DNA from: CAZNPU01 sp964575335
GTDB lineage: Bacteria > Planctomycetota > Phycisphaerae > Phycisphaerales > SM1A02
Direction: 5' to 3'
Length of the DNA: 64,000 nt
NCBI GenBank assembly: GCA_964575335.1
Contig: CAZNPU010000001.1
Location: 62,001 to 126,000 of the forward strand
Within the stretch, counting starts at the first letter, position 1; the number at the start of each line of letters is the position of its first letter. A model generated the notes under the pieces. That model worked only from the letters and a program-made list of their open reading frames with translations, had not been told where the DNA came from and ran no database searches. The position numbers and the translations under genes are program-made. This document shows, in pieces, positions 9,223 through 16,674 of the stretch.

Positions 9223-9528
9223 GTGGCGAAACAATACGTCATCCTGTCCAAACATCCCTCCAGCGGCAACGGCATGGTTCCGCTCGGCCGACGCGCTGAG
9301 ATCATTCGCGAACTGGCCAATTACAACACCGCCCCCGAGCGCGAGGGCGACGATATGCTGTATGGTCCGGGCATCCGACTCGAGCTTCCGCCCGGGCAGG
9401 ATGAAATCACTCAGATCCTCCTGACCATCATTGAGGAAGAGATCGCATGGCTGGTCATCATGCGTCTGGCCAAGGCGTTTGAGTGGAAGATCGTTGACCC
9501 GGCGACAGGCCGGGAGTTGAATGCGTAA
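9223..9528 (+). CDS. Small conserved-looking protein of unknown function
   Basis: A 101-residue soluble protein with a GTG start (AKQYVILSKHPSSGNGMVPLGRRAEIIRELANYNT...). It looks real: a clean mixed alpha/beta pattern, acidic and amphipathic C-terminal helices (ITQILLTIIEEEIAWLVIMRLAKAF), and no convincing alternative frame. I recognise no family. A -10-like TACAGT ends 7 bp before the GTG and there is no ribosome site, so the mRNA may be leaderless. It sits between a lone response regulator and another small unknown, all in the same direction, which permits but does not prove co-transcription. Confidence 0.65.
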   Translation: MAKQYVILSKHPSSGNGMVPLGRRAEIIRELANYNTAPEREGDDMLYGPGIRLELPPGQDEITQILLTIIEEEIAWLVIMRLAKAFEWKIVDPATGRELNA

Positions 9529-9614
9529 AGCGCAAACGCATGCAGCAGCAGTCGTAGGCGTACGCAGCGAGCGAGCAGCGCAGCAATGCCGACGCCGGTC
9601 TGCTGAATGCGTTT

Positions 9615-10001
9615 ATGCTTCACGAAAACGAATCCGGTACGCTGCAAGGGTATGCTGTGGATGCAGCAGATGAGGCTGCGCTGCGCAAAGCGATCGAACT
9701 GGCGGTTGACTATCGCGGCGACGTCACCATTACCCGGCGATCCGATGGGCAGGCAATTGAGGGTTACATCTTCGATAGCCGCCGCGATCGTGAAACGGGC
9801 GAGCTGGTTGTCCGGATGATTCCGCGCAACACTGATGATCGCATATCGGTGTCGCTGTCGGATATCGCCTCGCTCAAGTTCACCGGCAAGGACACCGCTT
9901 CGGGCAAGACGTTTGAGAACTGGATCAGGAAGTACGCGGAGAAAAAGCTCGCTGGTGAGCGTGCCAGCATTGAGTCCGAGCCGCTGGATGACGATGAGTA
10001 A
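9615..10001 (+). CDS. Small soluble protein of unknown function
   Basis: A 128-residue protein starting MLHENESGTLQGYAVDAADEAALRKAIELAVDYRGDVTITRR. The middle is beta-rich (EGYIFDSRRDRETGELVVRMIPRNTDDRISVSLSDIASLKFTGKDTA), a pattern that recalls small beta-barrel or WYL-like sensing modules, but I cannot name a family. The C-terminus is charged and ends in DDDE. The N-terminal methionine follows another in-frame region with no clear ribosome site, so the exact start is uncertain. It lies 86 bp after the 101-residue unknown, in the same orientation. Confidence 0.65.
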   Translation: MLHENESGTLQGYAVDAADEAALRKAIELAVDYRGDVTITRRSDGQAIEGYIFDSRRDRETGELVVRMIPRNTDDRISVSLSDIASLKFTGKDTASGKTFENWIRKYAEKKLAGERASIESEPLDDDE

Positions 10002-10145
10002 CGGGGGCGATGAGCGGGCCAGTCCGCGTGTTGCCACTGCCGTGTGGGATTGAGGTTTTCGCATGTTCAGACCGCATCGCGCTAAGCACTACGACTGGCT
10101 GTATTCCTTAGCCACATCGCGGCCTGCGATGTGTACCGTGTGACG

Positions 10146-11804
10146 ATGCTTGTTCTCCTGCACATTGCTGGCGGTGTTGCGCTGCTGCTGTTTGGCGTTC
10201 GATACATCCGCAAGGGATTGGATCGGCTCTTTGGCCGGCAGCTCGCGGTCTGGATGAGCCGCGTCGGCGCCAAGCCGGGACTGGCTTTTCTCAGCGGCGT
10301 CAGCGTCGCGGTGGCTGCGCCGTCCAGCACCACAATCTCCGTGCTGGCGGTGCAGGCCGTTCAGACCGGCCACATGACCGCTAGGCAGATGCTTGCGGTG
10401 ATGCTGGGCGCCAACATCGGCCTGACGGTGCTGGTGCAGCTTGTGGCGTTGCAAGTCGACGTCTACGCGCCCATTGCCATCTTTGTGGGGTTTGTACTGT
10501 TTCAGTACTCCGGCGGGGGGAGAATGCGCGGCATCGGGCAGGTCATCCTTGCTCTGGGCTTTCTTTTTCTGGCGATGAGCCTGATTCGAAGCGCGATTGC
10601 TGGCGCTGACATCAGCCGCGGAAGCGACCTGCAGCAACTGATTGAAATCGTCAGCCATTATCCCGTGCCGCTTGCCATCCTTGCTGCCATCATGGCCACG
10701 CTGCTGCAATCGGCCACTGCGACAATCGGCCTGATCATCGGCCTCACTGCCGCTGACGCCATCGGCATGACCATTGCGTTGCCGGTGGTCATCGGTGCCA
10801 ACGTCGGCCTAGCCGTCACGACGCTTATTGTGGGCTGGCGGCGGATCGAATCGCGTCGGCTGGGTATGGCTAACCTGCTGCTCAAATTGGTCGTGGCGGC
10901 AGTGGCGCTGGCGTTGATGCCGCAACTGGTCGTCTGGCTCGACGCCTTGCCGCTTGATCAATCGGTTCAGGTGGCCATGGCGCACACTGGGTTCAATGTC
11001 GCGCAGGCGATCATCGGCATGCCGACGCTGCGGCTGCTGGATCGGCTTGTGCGGCGGTGCGTTCCCGATCTGCCTCCGGGGTCAACGCAGGTGTTCGGCC
11101 CGAAGTTCATCCATCAAGGTTCAATCGACAGCCCCGCACTCGCCACGACGCAATCGCTGCGCGAAATTCTGCACATGAGCGAGATCGTGCGCGGCATGCT
11201 GCGTGATGTGTGGATTGCGCTGAAAACCAACGATGAGCGGCTGGCGTACGAGGTCAGCCAGCGCGACAACCAGGTCGATCTGCTTGATGCGGAAATCAAA
11301 CGTTTCCTCACTCGCCTGGCCAAAGATGAGATGCCGCTGCGGGAAGCCGATGAAGAAATGCGGCAACTGCAATATCTCACCGAGCTGGAAACCGTCGGCG
11401 ACATCATCGACAAGAACATTTCCGAACTGGTGCTCAAGCGCATACGCACAAACGCCCAATTCACACCCGAAGGTGAGCGGGAACTGGATGATTTCTACCA
11501 GAAGGTTGCTGAGAACCAGATCCTCGCTGACGCGGTATTCACCACACGCGATCGCGGCCTTGCAGAGCAGTTGCTGCGGCACAAGGAATACCTCAACCAG
11601 TACGAGCAGGAACTGCGCGACAGGCATTTCGCAAGGCTCAAGGCCGGCCTGATACAGGCGCATGAAACCAGCGCGATTCACCTCGACCTGTTGACGCACC
11701 TGAAGCGCATCAACAGCGCAATCTCGCATGTGGCGTACCCGGTTCTGCAGGACAATCAAACCAAACGCGCAATCGAATTCACAGCGCTCGATTCAGCAGA
11801 CTGA
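10146..11804 (+). CDS. Na/Pi cotransporter family protein with C-terminal PhoU domain
   Basis: A 552-residue NptA-type Na+/phosphate cotransporter. About ten hydrophobic segments fill residues 1-310, arranged as two inverted halves. The second half keeps the family signature in LLQSATATIGLIIG. In the first half the equivalent is altered to APSSTTISVLAVQA. Both halves carry the GANIGLTV / GANVGLAVT pattern. The C-terminal 220 residues are helical and PhoU-like (LREILHMSEIVRGMLRDVW, YLTELETVGDIIDKNISELVLKR, LLTHLKRINSAISHVAYPVL), presumably a cytoplasmic regulatory domain. The ATG was chosen over an upstream GTG because it sits directly before the first membrane segment. A terminator follows. 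Confidence 0.92.
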   Translation: MLVLLHIAGGVALLLFGVRYIRKGLDRLFGRQLAVWMSRVGAKPGLAFLSGVSVAVAAPSSTTISVLAVQAVQTGHMTARQMLAVMLGANIGLTVLVQLVALQVDVYAPIAIFVGFVLFQYSGGGRMRGIGQVILALGFLFLAMSLIRSAIAGADISRGSDLQQLIEIVSHYPVPLAILAAIMATLLQSATATIGLIIGLTAADAIGMTIALPVVIGANVGLAVTTLIVGWRRIESRRLGMANLLLKLVVAAVALALMPQLVVWLDALPLDQSVQVAMAHTGFNVAQAIIGMPTLRLLDRLVRRCVPDLPPGSTQVFGPKFIHQGSIDSPALATTQSLREILHMSEIVRGMLRDVWIALKTNDERLAYEVSQRDNQVDLLDAEIKRFLTRLAKDEMPLREADEEMRQLQYLTELETVGDIIDKNISELVLKRIRTNAQFTPEGERELDDFYQKVAENQILADAVFTTRDRGLAEQLLRHKEYLNQYEQELRDRHFARLKAGLIQAHETSAIHLDLLTHLKRINSAISHVAYPVLQDNQTKRAIEFTALDSAD

Positions 11805-11858
11805 AATCAACCTGATTTGTATCGCAACGCCTTTTGACGCTTATTCTGCACTTGTTAT

Positions 11859-11900
11859 AAAAGCTGCTGCGGAGCATTTCGCGTCTCGCAGCTTTTTCTT
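11859..11900. terminator. Bidirectional terminator between convergent genes
   Basis: AAAAGCTGC at 11859-11867 pairs with GCAGCTTTT at 11888-11896, and T-rich sequence follows on both strands. It lies between the Na/Pi cotransporter (plus) and the small helix-turn-helix-like gene (minus), and is placed to serve both. Confidence 0.75.
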
Positions 11901-11939
11901 TCGTTTGTTATGTAGCATGTTCTTCAGCCGGGCGGGCAT

Positions 11940-12215
11940 TTATCCGGTTTTCTTCGCCTGGCGCAGCGTTTCGGCCAATTCCTCAGCATGCCGCCGCCCG
12001 TCTGCGGACAAGGTGGCCACGTCGTTGATGCCCGGGTGAAACGCAAAGCACAACAGCCAGCCGCGTTCCTGCAGATCGGTGACGGCTCGGAGCAGTTCCC
12101 CTTCAGTCAAGCCGGATCGCTCTAGCACATCTCCCAACTGGAACGGAGCGGCCCAACCCTGTTCCAGCGTTGAAACAGCTTTGATAAATTCACGTTCGAA
12201 CACGGATAATGTCAT
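11940..12215 (-). CDS. Small winged-helix-like protein of unknown function
   Basis: A 91-residue protein beginning MTLSVFEREFIKAVSTLEQG. The segment FQLGDVLERSGLTEGELLRAVTDLQERGWLLCF has the helix-turn-helix plus wing pattern seen in many small DNA-binding or protein-interaction domains, followed by a short basic helix (DGRRHAEELAETLRQAKKTG). No family is recognised. An upstream in-frame ATG would add 16 residues with no better ribosome site, so the start is a guess. It is convergent with the cotransporter gene. It may be a transcription regulator, but no target site is obvious nearby. Confidence 0.6.
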   Translation of the reverse strand: MTLSVFEREFIKAVSTLEQGWAAPFQLGDVLERSGLTEGELLRAVTDLQERGWLLCFAFHPGINDVATLSADGRRHAEELAETLRQAKKTG

Positions 12216-12634
12216 GATGCGACCACGTTCATGAACAGACTCGGCGGTATCAAAATTCAACATACGAGCAGATCGGCTTGCTGCTCCCGCCGGCTTGCAT
12301 CATCGAATTCGATTAGGGCGGGTTCCTTAGCATGATTTGCGCAGCAATTTTCCCAAATTGCCAGACTTGTCCAATTTCCGCGTGCTGACGCTGCACGTGC
12401 GCTCGTGTGTACATGCATTGCATCGCAGGGCAGGCCAGCCGCACCAAGTGAAAACGTGCACGCAGCGCATGCATGGAAAACCCATATCTTTGTGGCCCGC
12501 TGCGTCGCCATATGTTCGAGTTACGAATCAACCGCACGGCGCGACATCGGCCTGCAGGGCCTTTTCTGAAGCGTTTCGTGGTATCTTGCCACCGCGCGGC
12601 AGCGGCGCGATGCGCAATAGAGCAGGCAGGCGAT
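12216..12634. other. Intergenic stretch without a supportable gene
   Basis: The region lies between the divergent small winged-helix-like gene and the MoaD-like gene. Short open frames on both strands have arginine/cysteine-rich, shadow-like composition. I see no tRNA, terminator or strong promoter in it. Confidence 0.5.
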
Positions 12635-12904
12635 ATGGCTCAGATTCGATTCACGCAGAACATTCAGCGGCATGTGGCATGCCCGCCAGGCAACGTCGAC
12701 GGTACGACGCTGCGCGAGGTGCTTGAGACGTATTTCCAGCTGCACGAGAAAGCACGCGGGTACGTGCTGGACGATCAGGGCGGTCTTCGCCGACACATGG
12801 CCATTTTCATCAACGGCAAGCCGGTTCAGGATCGGGCAAAGCTCAGCGATGCGGTGCCTGCGGACGGCGTTGTGGACGTGATGCAGGCGCTTTCGGGCGG
12901 GTAA
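12635..12904 (+). CDS. MoaD/ThiS-family ubiquitin-like sulfur carrier protein
   Basis: An 89-residue beta-grasp protein: AQIRFTQNIQRHVACPPGNVDGTTLREVLETYFQLHE, RRHMAIFINGKPVQDRAKLSDAVPADGVVDVMQALSGG. It ends exactly in Gly-Gly, the terminus that ThiS/MoaD proteins need for adenylylation and thiocarboxylation by an E1-like enzyme. A MoeB/ThiF partner is not in the window, so whether it serves molybdopterin, thiazole, cysteine or another pathway is unknown. The frame is open further upstream, but homology begins at this ATG. The LOG-family gene follows in the same direction about 100 bp later. Confidence 0.88.
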   Translation: MAQIRFTQNIQRHVACPPGNVDGTTLREVLETYFQLHEKARGYVLDDQGGLRRHMAIFINGKPVQDRAKLSDAVPADGVVDVMQALSGG

Positions 12905-13003
12905 GCCGCAATGCCGCTGCCGCCGCCGCTGCGCGTTGATTTGGCAGCAGCGCGGCAGAGAAAGTCGGCAAGCCGCCTTGTCAAGCGGCGGTGCGGCAGC
13001 ACA

Positions 13004-13861
13004 ATGCGCAGCATGGCTGAGACAACCGCACCATTGCCGACAGACTTGCCGCCTTCCAGAGAATGGGGCAAAGCGACCGCTGATCCGCAGGAACAGTTAT
13101 TTCTTGAAGGGCCGCGTTCGCGCTGGTCGGAGTTTCTGCGAACGCTGCGGATTGTCACGGAACTGATACGCGGGTTTCGTGCGTTGCACTTTGTCGGACC
13201 GTGCGTCACCGTGTTCGGCTCGGCTCGATTTCCGCCCGGTCATCCGCATTACGAACTGGCTCGTGAGGTTGGCTGGCGGCTTGCTCAGGCAGGATTTACA
13301 GTGATGACCGGCGGGGGGCCGGGCATCATGGAGGCCGCCAACCGCGGCGCCAAGGAAGCCGGCGGCCCTTCAGTCGGCTGCAACATCAAACTGCCGATGG
13401 AGCAGAAGCCGAATCCGTATCTCGATCGGTTTGTTGAGTTTCGCTATTTCTTCGTGCGCAAGGTCATGCTGGCGAAGTACTCGTATGCGTTCATCGCGCT
13501 GCCGGGCGGCTTCGGTACGCTCGATGAATTCTTCGAGATCTCCACGCTCGTGCAGACCGGCAAGATACGCAACTTCCCGCTGATTCTCATGGGCGAACAC
13601 TATTGGGGGCCGCTGCTGGAATTCATGCGTGAGCGGCTGGTGGCCTATGGCACGATCGATCAAGCCGATTACGACCGCATCATCGTCACCGACTCGCCTG
13701 ATCGCGCAATGATGCACATCGCCCACGCTGCGGTGCATGAATTCGGCTTTGAGTGGCGGCCGCCGGTGAAACCACGCTGGTATCTGGGCGAAAACGGCAA
13801 GGTGTTCCGTCGCAATCATCTGACGCGTCTGCGCGACTGGCTGACCGGCCGTCGATCATGA
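13004..13861 (+). CDS. LOG-family (TIGR00730) Rossmann-fold protein
   Basis: A 285-residue protein of the LONELY GUY/lysine-decarboxylase-like family, whose characterised members are cytokinin riboside 5'-monophosphate phosphoribohydrolases or related nucleotide hydrolases. Signature motifs are present: CVTVFGSARF, TVMTGGGPGIMEAANRGAKEAGG and the defining PGGFGTLDEFFE with MLAKYSYAFIALPGG before it. The C-terminal 60 residues (PPVKPRWYLGENGKVFRRNHLTRLRDWLTGRRS) are basic and lie outside the core fold. The start is uncertain: an ATG 93 bp upstream adds an arginine-rich stretch, and another in-frame ATG lies three codons downstream. No clear ribosome site distinguishes them. Confidence 0.88.
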   Translation: MRSMAETTAPLPTDLPPSREWGKATADPQEQLFLEGPRSRWSEFLRTLRIVTELIRGFRALHFVGPCVTVFGSARFPPGHPHYELAREVGWRLAQAGFTVMTGGGPGIMEAANRGAKEAGGPSVGCNIKLPMEQKPNPYLDRFVEFRYFFVRKVMLAKYSYAFIALPGGFGTLDEFFEISTLVQTGKIRNFPLILMGEHYWGPLLEFMRERLVAYGTIDQADYDRIIVTDSPDRAMMHIAHAAVHEFGFEWRPPVKPRWYLGENGKVFRRNHLTRLRDWLTGRRS

Positions 13862-13949
13862 TCATGGCGTAATGCGCCGGTACATCATGAGTTCTCGACT
13901 GACGCGCGCAAAACAAAGCTGCCGCACATGTGCAGAAAGAGATTCGCTC

Positions 13950-14531
13950 TCAGGCATGTGAGGCGCGAGGAATGTGCCGGTCGAGAATCATCTCAACCAG
14001 TCGGCGCACGGTTTCTGAAATGTCGTTGGCGGGCGAGACCTGTTTAGTGACGTAAGCGCCTTCCATCACCAGCGCGATTTCCTTGGCGAGAGCCTGCGGG
14101 TCATTTGCGCCAGCGTAGCCAGCCAGTTCACAAAGCAGATCCTCCATGGCCCGCTTGTGGTCTGCAGCGGCAAGGTGGGCCGGATCGTGCGGCAGCGGGA
14201 ATTCCACCGCCACGTTGATGAACATGCAGCCGTTGTATCCCTTGCTGTTAAAAAGCTGATTCAAAGCGTCAACGATGGCCAGCAGTTGACCGCGCGGCGA
14301 GTTGCCGCCGTGCAAGCGCAGCATCTGCACGAAGGTATCGCGCCACCAGCGGTCGTGCCAGCGCAGCACTTCAAGCATGAGATCGTCTTTGCTTTGAAAG
14401 TGGTTGTAGAACGTGGTCTTGGTGACGCCGACCTCGCTGATGATGCGATCCAGTCCGACGCTGTGAAACCCGTCACGATAAAAGAGGTCATGTGCAGTCT
14501 GAATGAGCTTCTCTCGGGTGGAGCTGGCCAT
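13950..14531 (-). CDS. TetR/AcrR-family transcriptional regulator
   Basis: A 193-residue regulator. The N-terminal HTH is complete: TREKLIQTAHDLFYRDGFHSVGLDRIISEVGVTKTTFYNHFQSKDDLMLEVL (about 5-57). The C-terminal ligand domain contains GYNGCMFINVAVEFPLPHDPAHLAAADHK, a pattern common in TetR proteins that control OsmC or stress genes; the single Cys in GCMF might be a sensing residue, but that is inference. It is transcribed away from the OsmC-family gene, so it probably controls that gene and itself through the shared intergenic region, which holds repeated CCACAAGTCAA sites. An AAAGGC-type ribosome site precedes the ATG. Confidence 0.9.
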   Translation of the reverse strand: MASSTREKLIQTAHDLFYRDGFHSVGLDRIISEVGVTKTTFYNHFQSKDDLMLEVLRWHDRWWRDTFVQMLRLHGGNSPRGQLLAIVDALNQLFNSKGYNGCMFINVAVEFPLPHDPAHLAAADHKRAMEDLLCELAGYAGANDPQALAKEIALVMEGAYVTKQVSPANDISETVRRLVEMILDRHIPRASHA

Positions 14532-14623
14532 GATGAGTGCGCCTTTGTGATTTCAAACTCAGTCGCATGTCTGACACTGCCGCGTTGTTGTGCTCATCGC
14601 CCCAACTGGCTGTCCGGCTGCGG

Positions 14624-14666
14624 CAGTTGACCACAAGTCAAGGAAAACCACACCACAAGTCAACTG
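14624..14666. promoter_or_regulatory. Candidate operator region between tetR-like and osmC-like genes
   Basis: Two direct copies of CCACAAGTCAA (14631-14641 and 14653-14663) lie 22 bp apart, two helical turns. The outer arms CAGTTGAC (14624-14631) and GTCAACTG (14659-14666) form an 8-bp inverted repeat, and TTGAC-N5-GTCAA at 14627-14641 is a smaller dyad. This fits a TetR dimer-pair site. Confidence 0.5.
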
Positions 14667-14827
14667 GCGTGGGCGAGGGCGAATCATAACCTTTCATTAT
14701 GACATGGCATGGCATGACGTGCAGCGTGCGCTGCACTGTACCGAACTGAGCCAGGCAGTGATATCACGCATGAGTCAGCTTACCGGTTGATGAGAACAAC
14801 AACACTTTTTTCTGAAAGGAAACCATC

Positions 14828-15388
14828 ATGGCAGTTATGCAAACAGAACAGGTCAATGGAATTGACATCCAAGCCCTGAAGCAGACGATTCAGGCTGTCG
14901 CTGAAGACGCATCCAAGGGCAAAGCCAAGTTTCAGGTTATGACGAACTGGCAGGGCGGCACGAAATCGACATCGCGCGTGGAGAAATGGAGTCTGGGTGG
15001 TCAGGAATTGCCCCGCAACTTCACCATATCGACCGATGAGCCGCCGGAACTGTGCGGCATGGGAACTGCGCCAAACCCGCAGGAAGTGCTCATGGCCGGG
15101 CTCAACGCCTGCATGATGGTCGGATACGTGGCCGGCTGCGCGCTGCATGGCATCGAGCTTGAATCGCTCTCGATTGAAACGGAAGGCGAGCTGGATTTGC
15201 GCGGCTTCCTCGGCCTCGATCCCAACGTCAAGCCCGGTTATGAGGAAGTGCATTACACCGTGCGAATCAAAGGCAAGGGCACGCCTGAGCAGTTTGAGCA
15301 GGTTCATCAAACCGTGATGGCAACCTCGCCGAACTTCTCGAACTTCGCCACCCCGATCAGGATGGTGCCGCATCTGATCGTCGAGTAA
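14828..15388 (+). CDS. OsmC-family protein
   Basis: A 186-residue OsmC/Ohr-fold protein. Family members are peroxiredoxin-like enzymes that reduce organic hydroperoxides with a pair of cysteines. Visible here: the beta-rich N-terminus (KFQVMTNWQGGTKSTSRVEKWSLGGQELPRNFTISTDEPPELCGMGTAPNPQEVLMAGLNACMMVGYVAGCALHGIELESLSIETEGELD) with Cys in ELCGMG, LNACMMVGY and AGCALHG. The LNAC cysteine on the central helix is the usual peroxidatic position. The other cysteines differ in spacing from classic Ohr, so the exact activity is uncertain. An AAGGAAA ribosome site precedes the ATG. It is probably repressed by the divergent TetR. Confidence 0.9.
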   Translation: MAVMQTEQVNGIDIQALKQTIQAVAEDASKGKAKFQVMTNWQGGTKSTSRVEKWSLGGQELPRNFTISTDEPPELCGMGTAPNPQEVLMAGLNACMMVGYVAGCALHGIELESLSIETEGELDLRGFLGLDPNVKPGYEEVHYTVRIKGKGTPEQFEQVHQTVMATSPNFSNFATPIRMVPHLIVE

Positions 15389-15396
15389 GAGAAGAG

Positions 15397-15483
15397 AAAG
15401 CAGGCACCGGGCATGAGATCATGCCGGCCGCAACTGTGAGAAAGCGGGCAAGCGTTCCAACACGCATCCAACCTGCTTTCTTG
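15397..15483 (+). other. Structured region after the osmC-like gene
   Basis: AGAAAGCAGG (15397-15406) pairs with CCTGCTTTCT (15474-15483). Inside the 67-nt loop is a second hairpin built on GCATGA/TCATGC. A T-rich stretch (TTTATTATT) follows about 15 bp later. It could act as a terminator or stabilise the 3' end; neither is certain. Confidence 0.4.
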
Positions 15484-15546
15484 CGGTTGCGGTTTATTAT
15501 TCAAGCACAATGAAGCGTTTGCGTTTACGGGGCGCGTCAGGTGGGT

Positions 15547-15598
15547 GGCGCGTGGGGTGGGTAGAGCGAAGCGAAACCCACCAATTGTTATGCGCGCC
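15547..15598 (+). repeat. Intergenic repeat element, copy A
   Basis: An imperfect palindrome. The core runs from GGGTGGGTAGAGCGAAGCG through AAACCCACC (15555-15582), with GGCGCG and CGCGCC as outer arms. A related sequence in inverted orientation lies about 0.95 kb away (16511-16553). Similar TGGGTAGAGC...AAACCCA units are common as short interspersed repeats in bacterial genomes. Confidence 0.6.
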
Positions 15599-15803
15599 GA
15601 GACGATAGGTTTCATTCCGTCATTGTTCGACCCACCCAACGATCTATCTGATCTATTTGCTGCATGCTTGCATGTGTATCAAGAGCGCCGGCGCGTTGGC
15701 AAACCTGTTGCATCTGCGCCTGTGTGGCCTGGATGCCATGACGTACAATGGGGCTTCAATAGCTTGACCAACACTGTGAATGCTCCGTAACGAGAGACGT
15801 CCA

Positions 15804-16475
15804 ATGTCGCTGTTCCGCTCGATGAACCCCTTCCGTTATGCGCCGCCTATAACGCGGCGACTGCTTTGGATGTCGGTGATTGCGTTCTTTGTTCTTATCT
15901 CGATTGAGGTGGTGAGAGCATTCATACTCTGGCCACGACGACAGGCTATGATGAACGAGATCGACTCCCAATCGTTGCTGAGTGTGCTCAGCAGGTGCTC
16001 TTCAGCTTATATATTTGTGCTTGTGCTGGGGATAGGCCTTCCACTGGTCCGGAGAATCGCTCGGAAGGCATTTGAAGAGTCCAACGTTCTCACCTGCGGC
16101 GTATGCAATCACAATCTGTAAGGGCTAACAGGTGATACCCTTCGTTGTCCGGAGTGCGGCACCAGTTATGATCGCAATCGCCTGCAGGAGTATTGGCGCT
16201 GGTATCACCGACATCATTACTGGGTGTTTTCCACCAGCGTATGGTGCCTGGGACGGCATTACCGGTTCAGAGCTGCTGCTGTAGCGCTGATCAGCATCGC
16301 AGGCATCGTGTACGGAATCCTCCGATTGTCGCCTGCGTGGCATGGCCTGCTGATCTATTCGCTTCCAATAGCTGTTTTTCTCATCAATCGAGTTGCGGAT
16401 GAGTTTGTTCGAAGACGCGGCGGTCTTGATGGCTGTATGCCGCAGCATTGGGATCGTGTGCTGATCAAACAGTAG
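15804..16475 (+). pseudogene. Zinc-ribbon membrane protein gene interrupted by one in-frame TAA
   Basis: One reading frame of 224 codons is broken only by TAA at 16119-16121. The first part (105 residues) has a membrane segment (LLWMSVIAFFVLISIEVVRAFIL), a second one (IFVLVLGIGLPLVRRI), then CGVCNHNL and the stop. The frame continues without a shift: GLTGDTLRCPECGTSYDRNRLQEYWRWY, then two more hydrophobic segments (ALISIAGIVYGILRL, LIYSLPIAVFLI), ending at 16475. CxxC-NL-x-GL-x(4)-RCPECG is a classic planctomycete zinc-ribbon pattern; the stop sits exactly where one residue is expected between NL and GL. The simplest reading is a recent nonsense mutation. Readthrough, or expression of the N-terminal fragment, cannot be excluded. 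A GAGA-type ribosome site precedes the ATG. Confidence 0.8.
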
Positions 16476-16510
16476 CCCTTCATACCTGTCTATCGGGCGC
16501 AGGGACAGCA

Positions 16511-16553
16511 CGTCGGATGGGTTTCGCTTCTTCGTTGCTCTACCCACCCGACG
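16511..16553 (-). repeat. Intergenic repeat element, copy B (inverted)
   Basis: On the minus strand it reads GGGTGGGTAGAGC, a variant AACGAAG, then AAGCGAAACCCATCC, flanked by CGTCGG/CCGACG arms. It is the diverged, inverted partner of the copy before the interrupted zinc-ribbon gene. Confidence 0.6.
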
Positions 16554-16674
16554 TTCTGTCTGCCTTTATTTATGTCTTCACAATCTTACAGCTTTGAGAC
16601 AGGTAGCCGGCAGTCGGCGCTGCATGCCTCACACTCATGTCTTATGGCTTGTGACTGGCGGCTTATTGCTTTTC

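Noticed and set aside
15545..15790. 81-codon plus-strand frame after the OsmC-like gene
   Set aside because: Its first codons come from the intergenic repeat element and the rest shows no domain or ribosome site.
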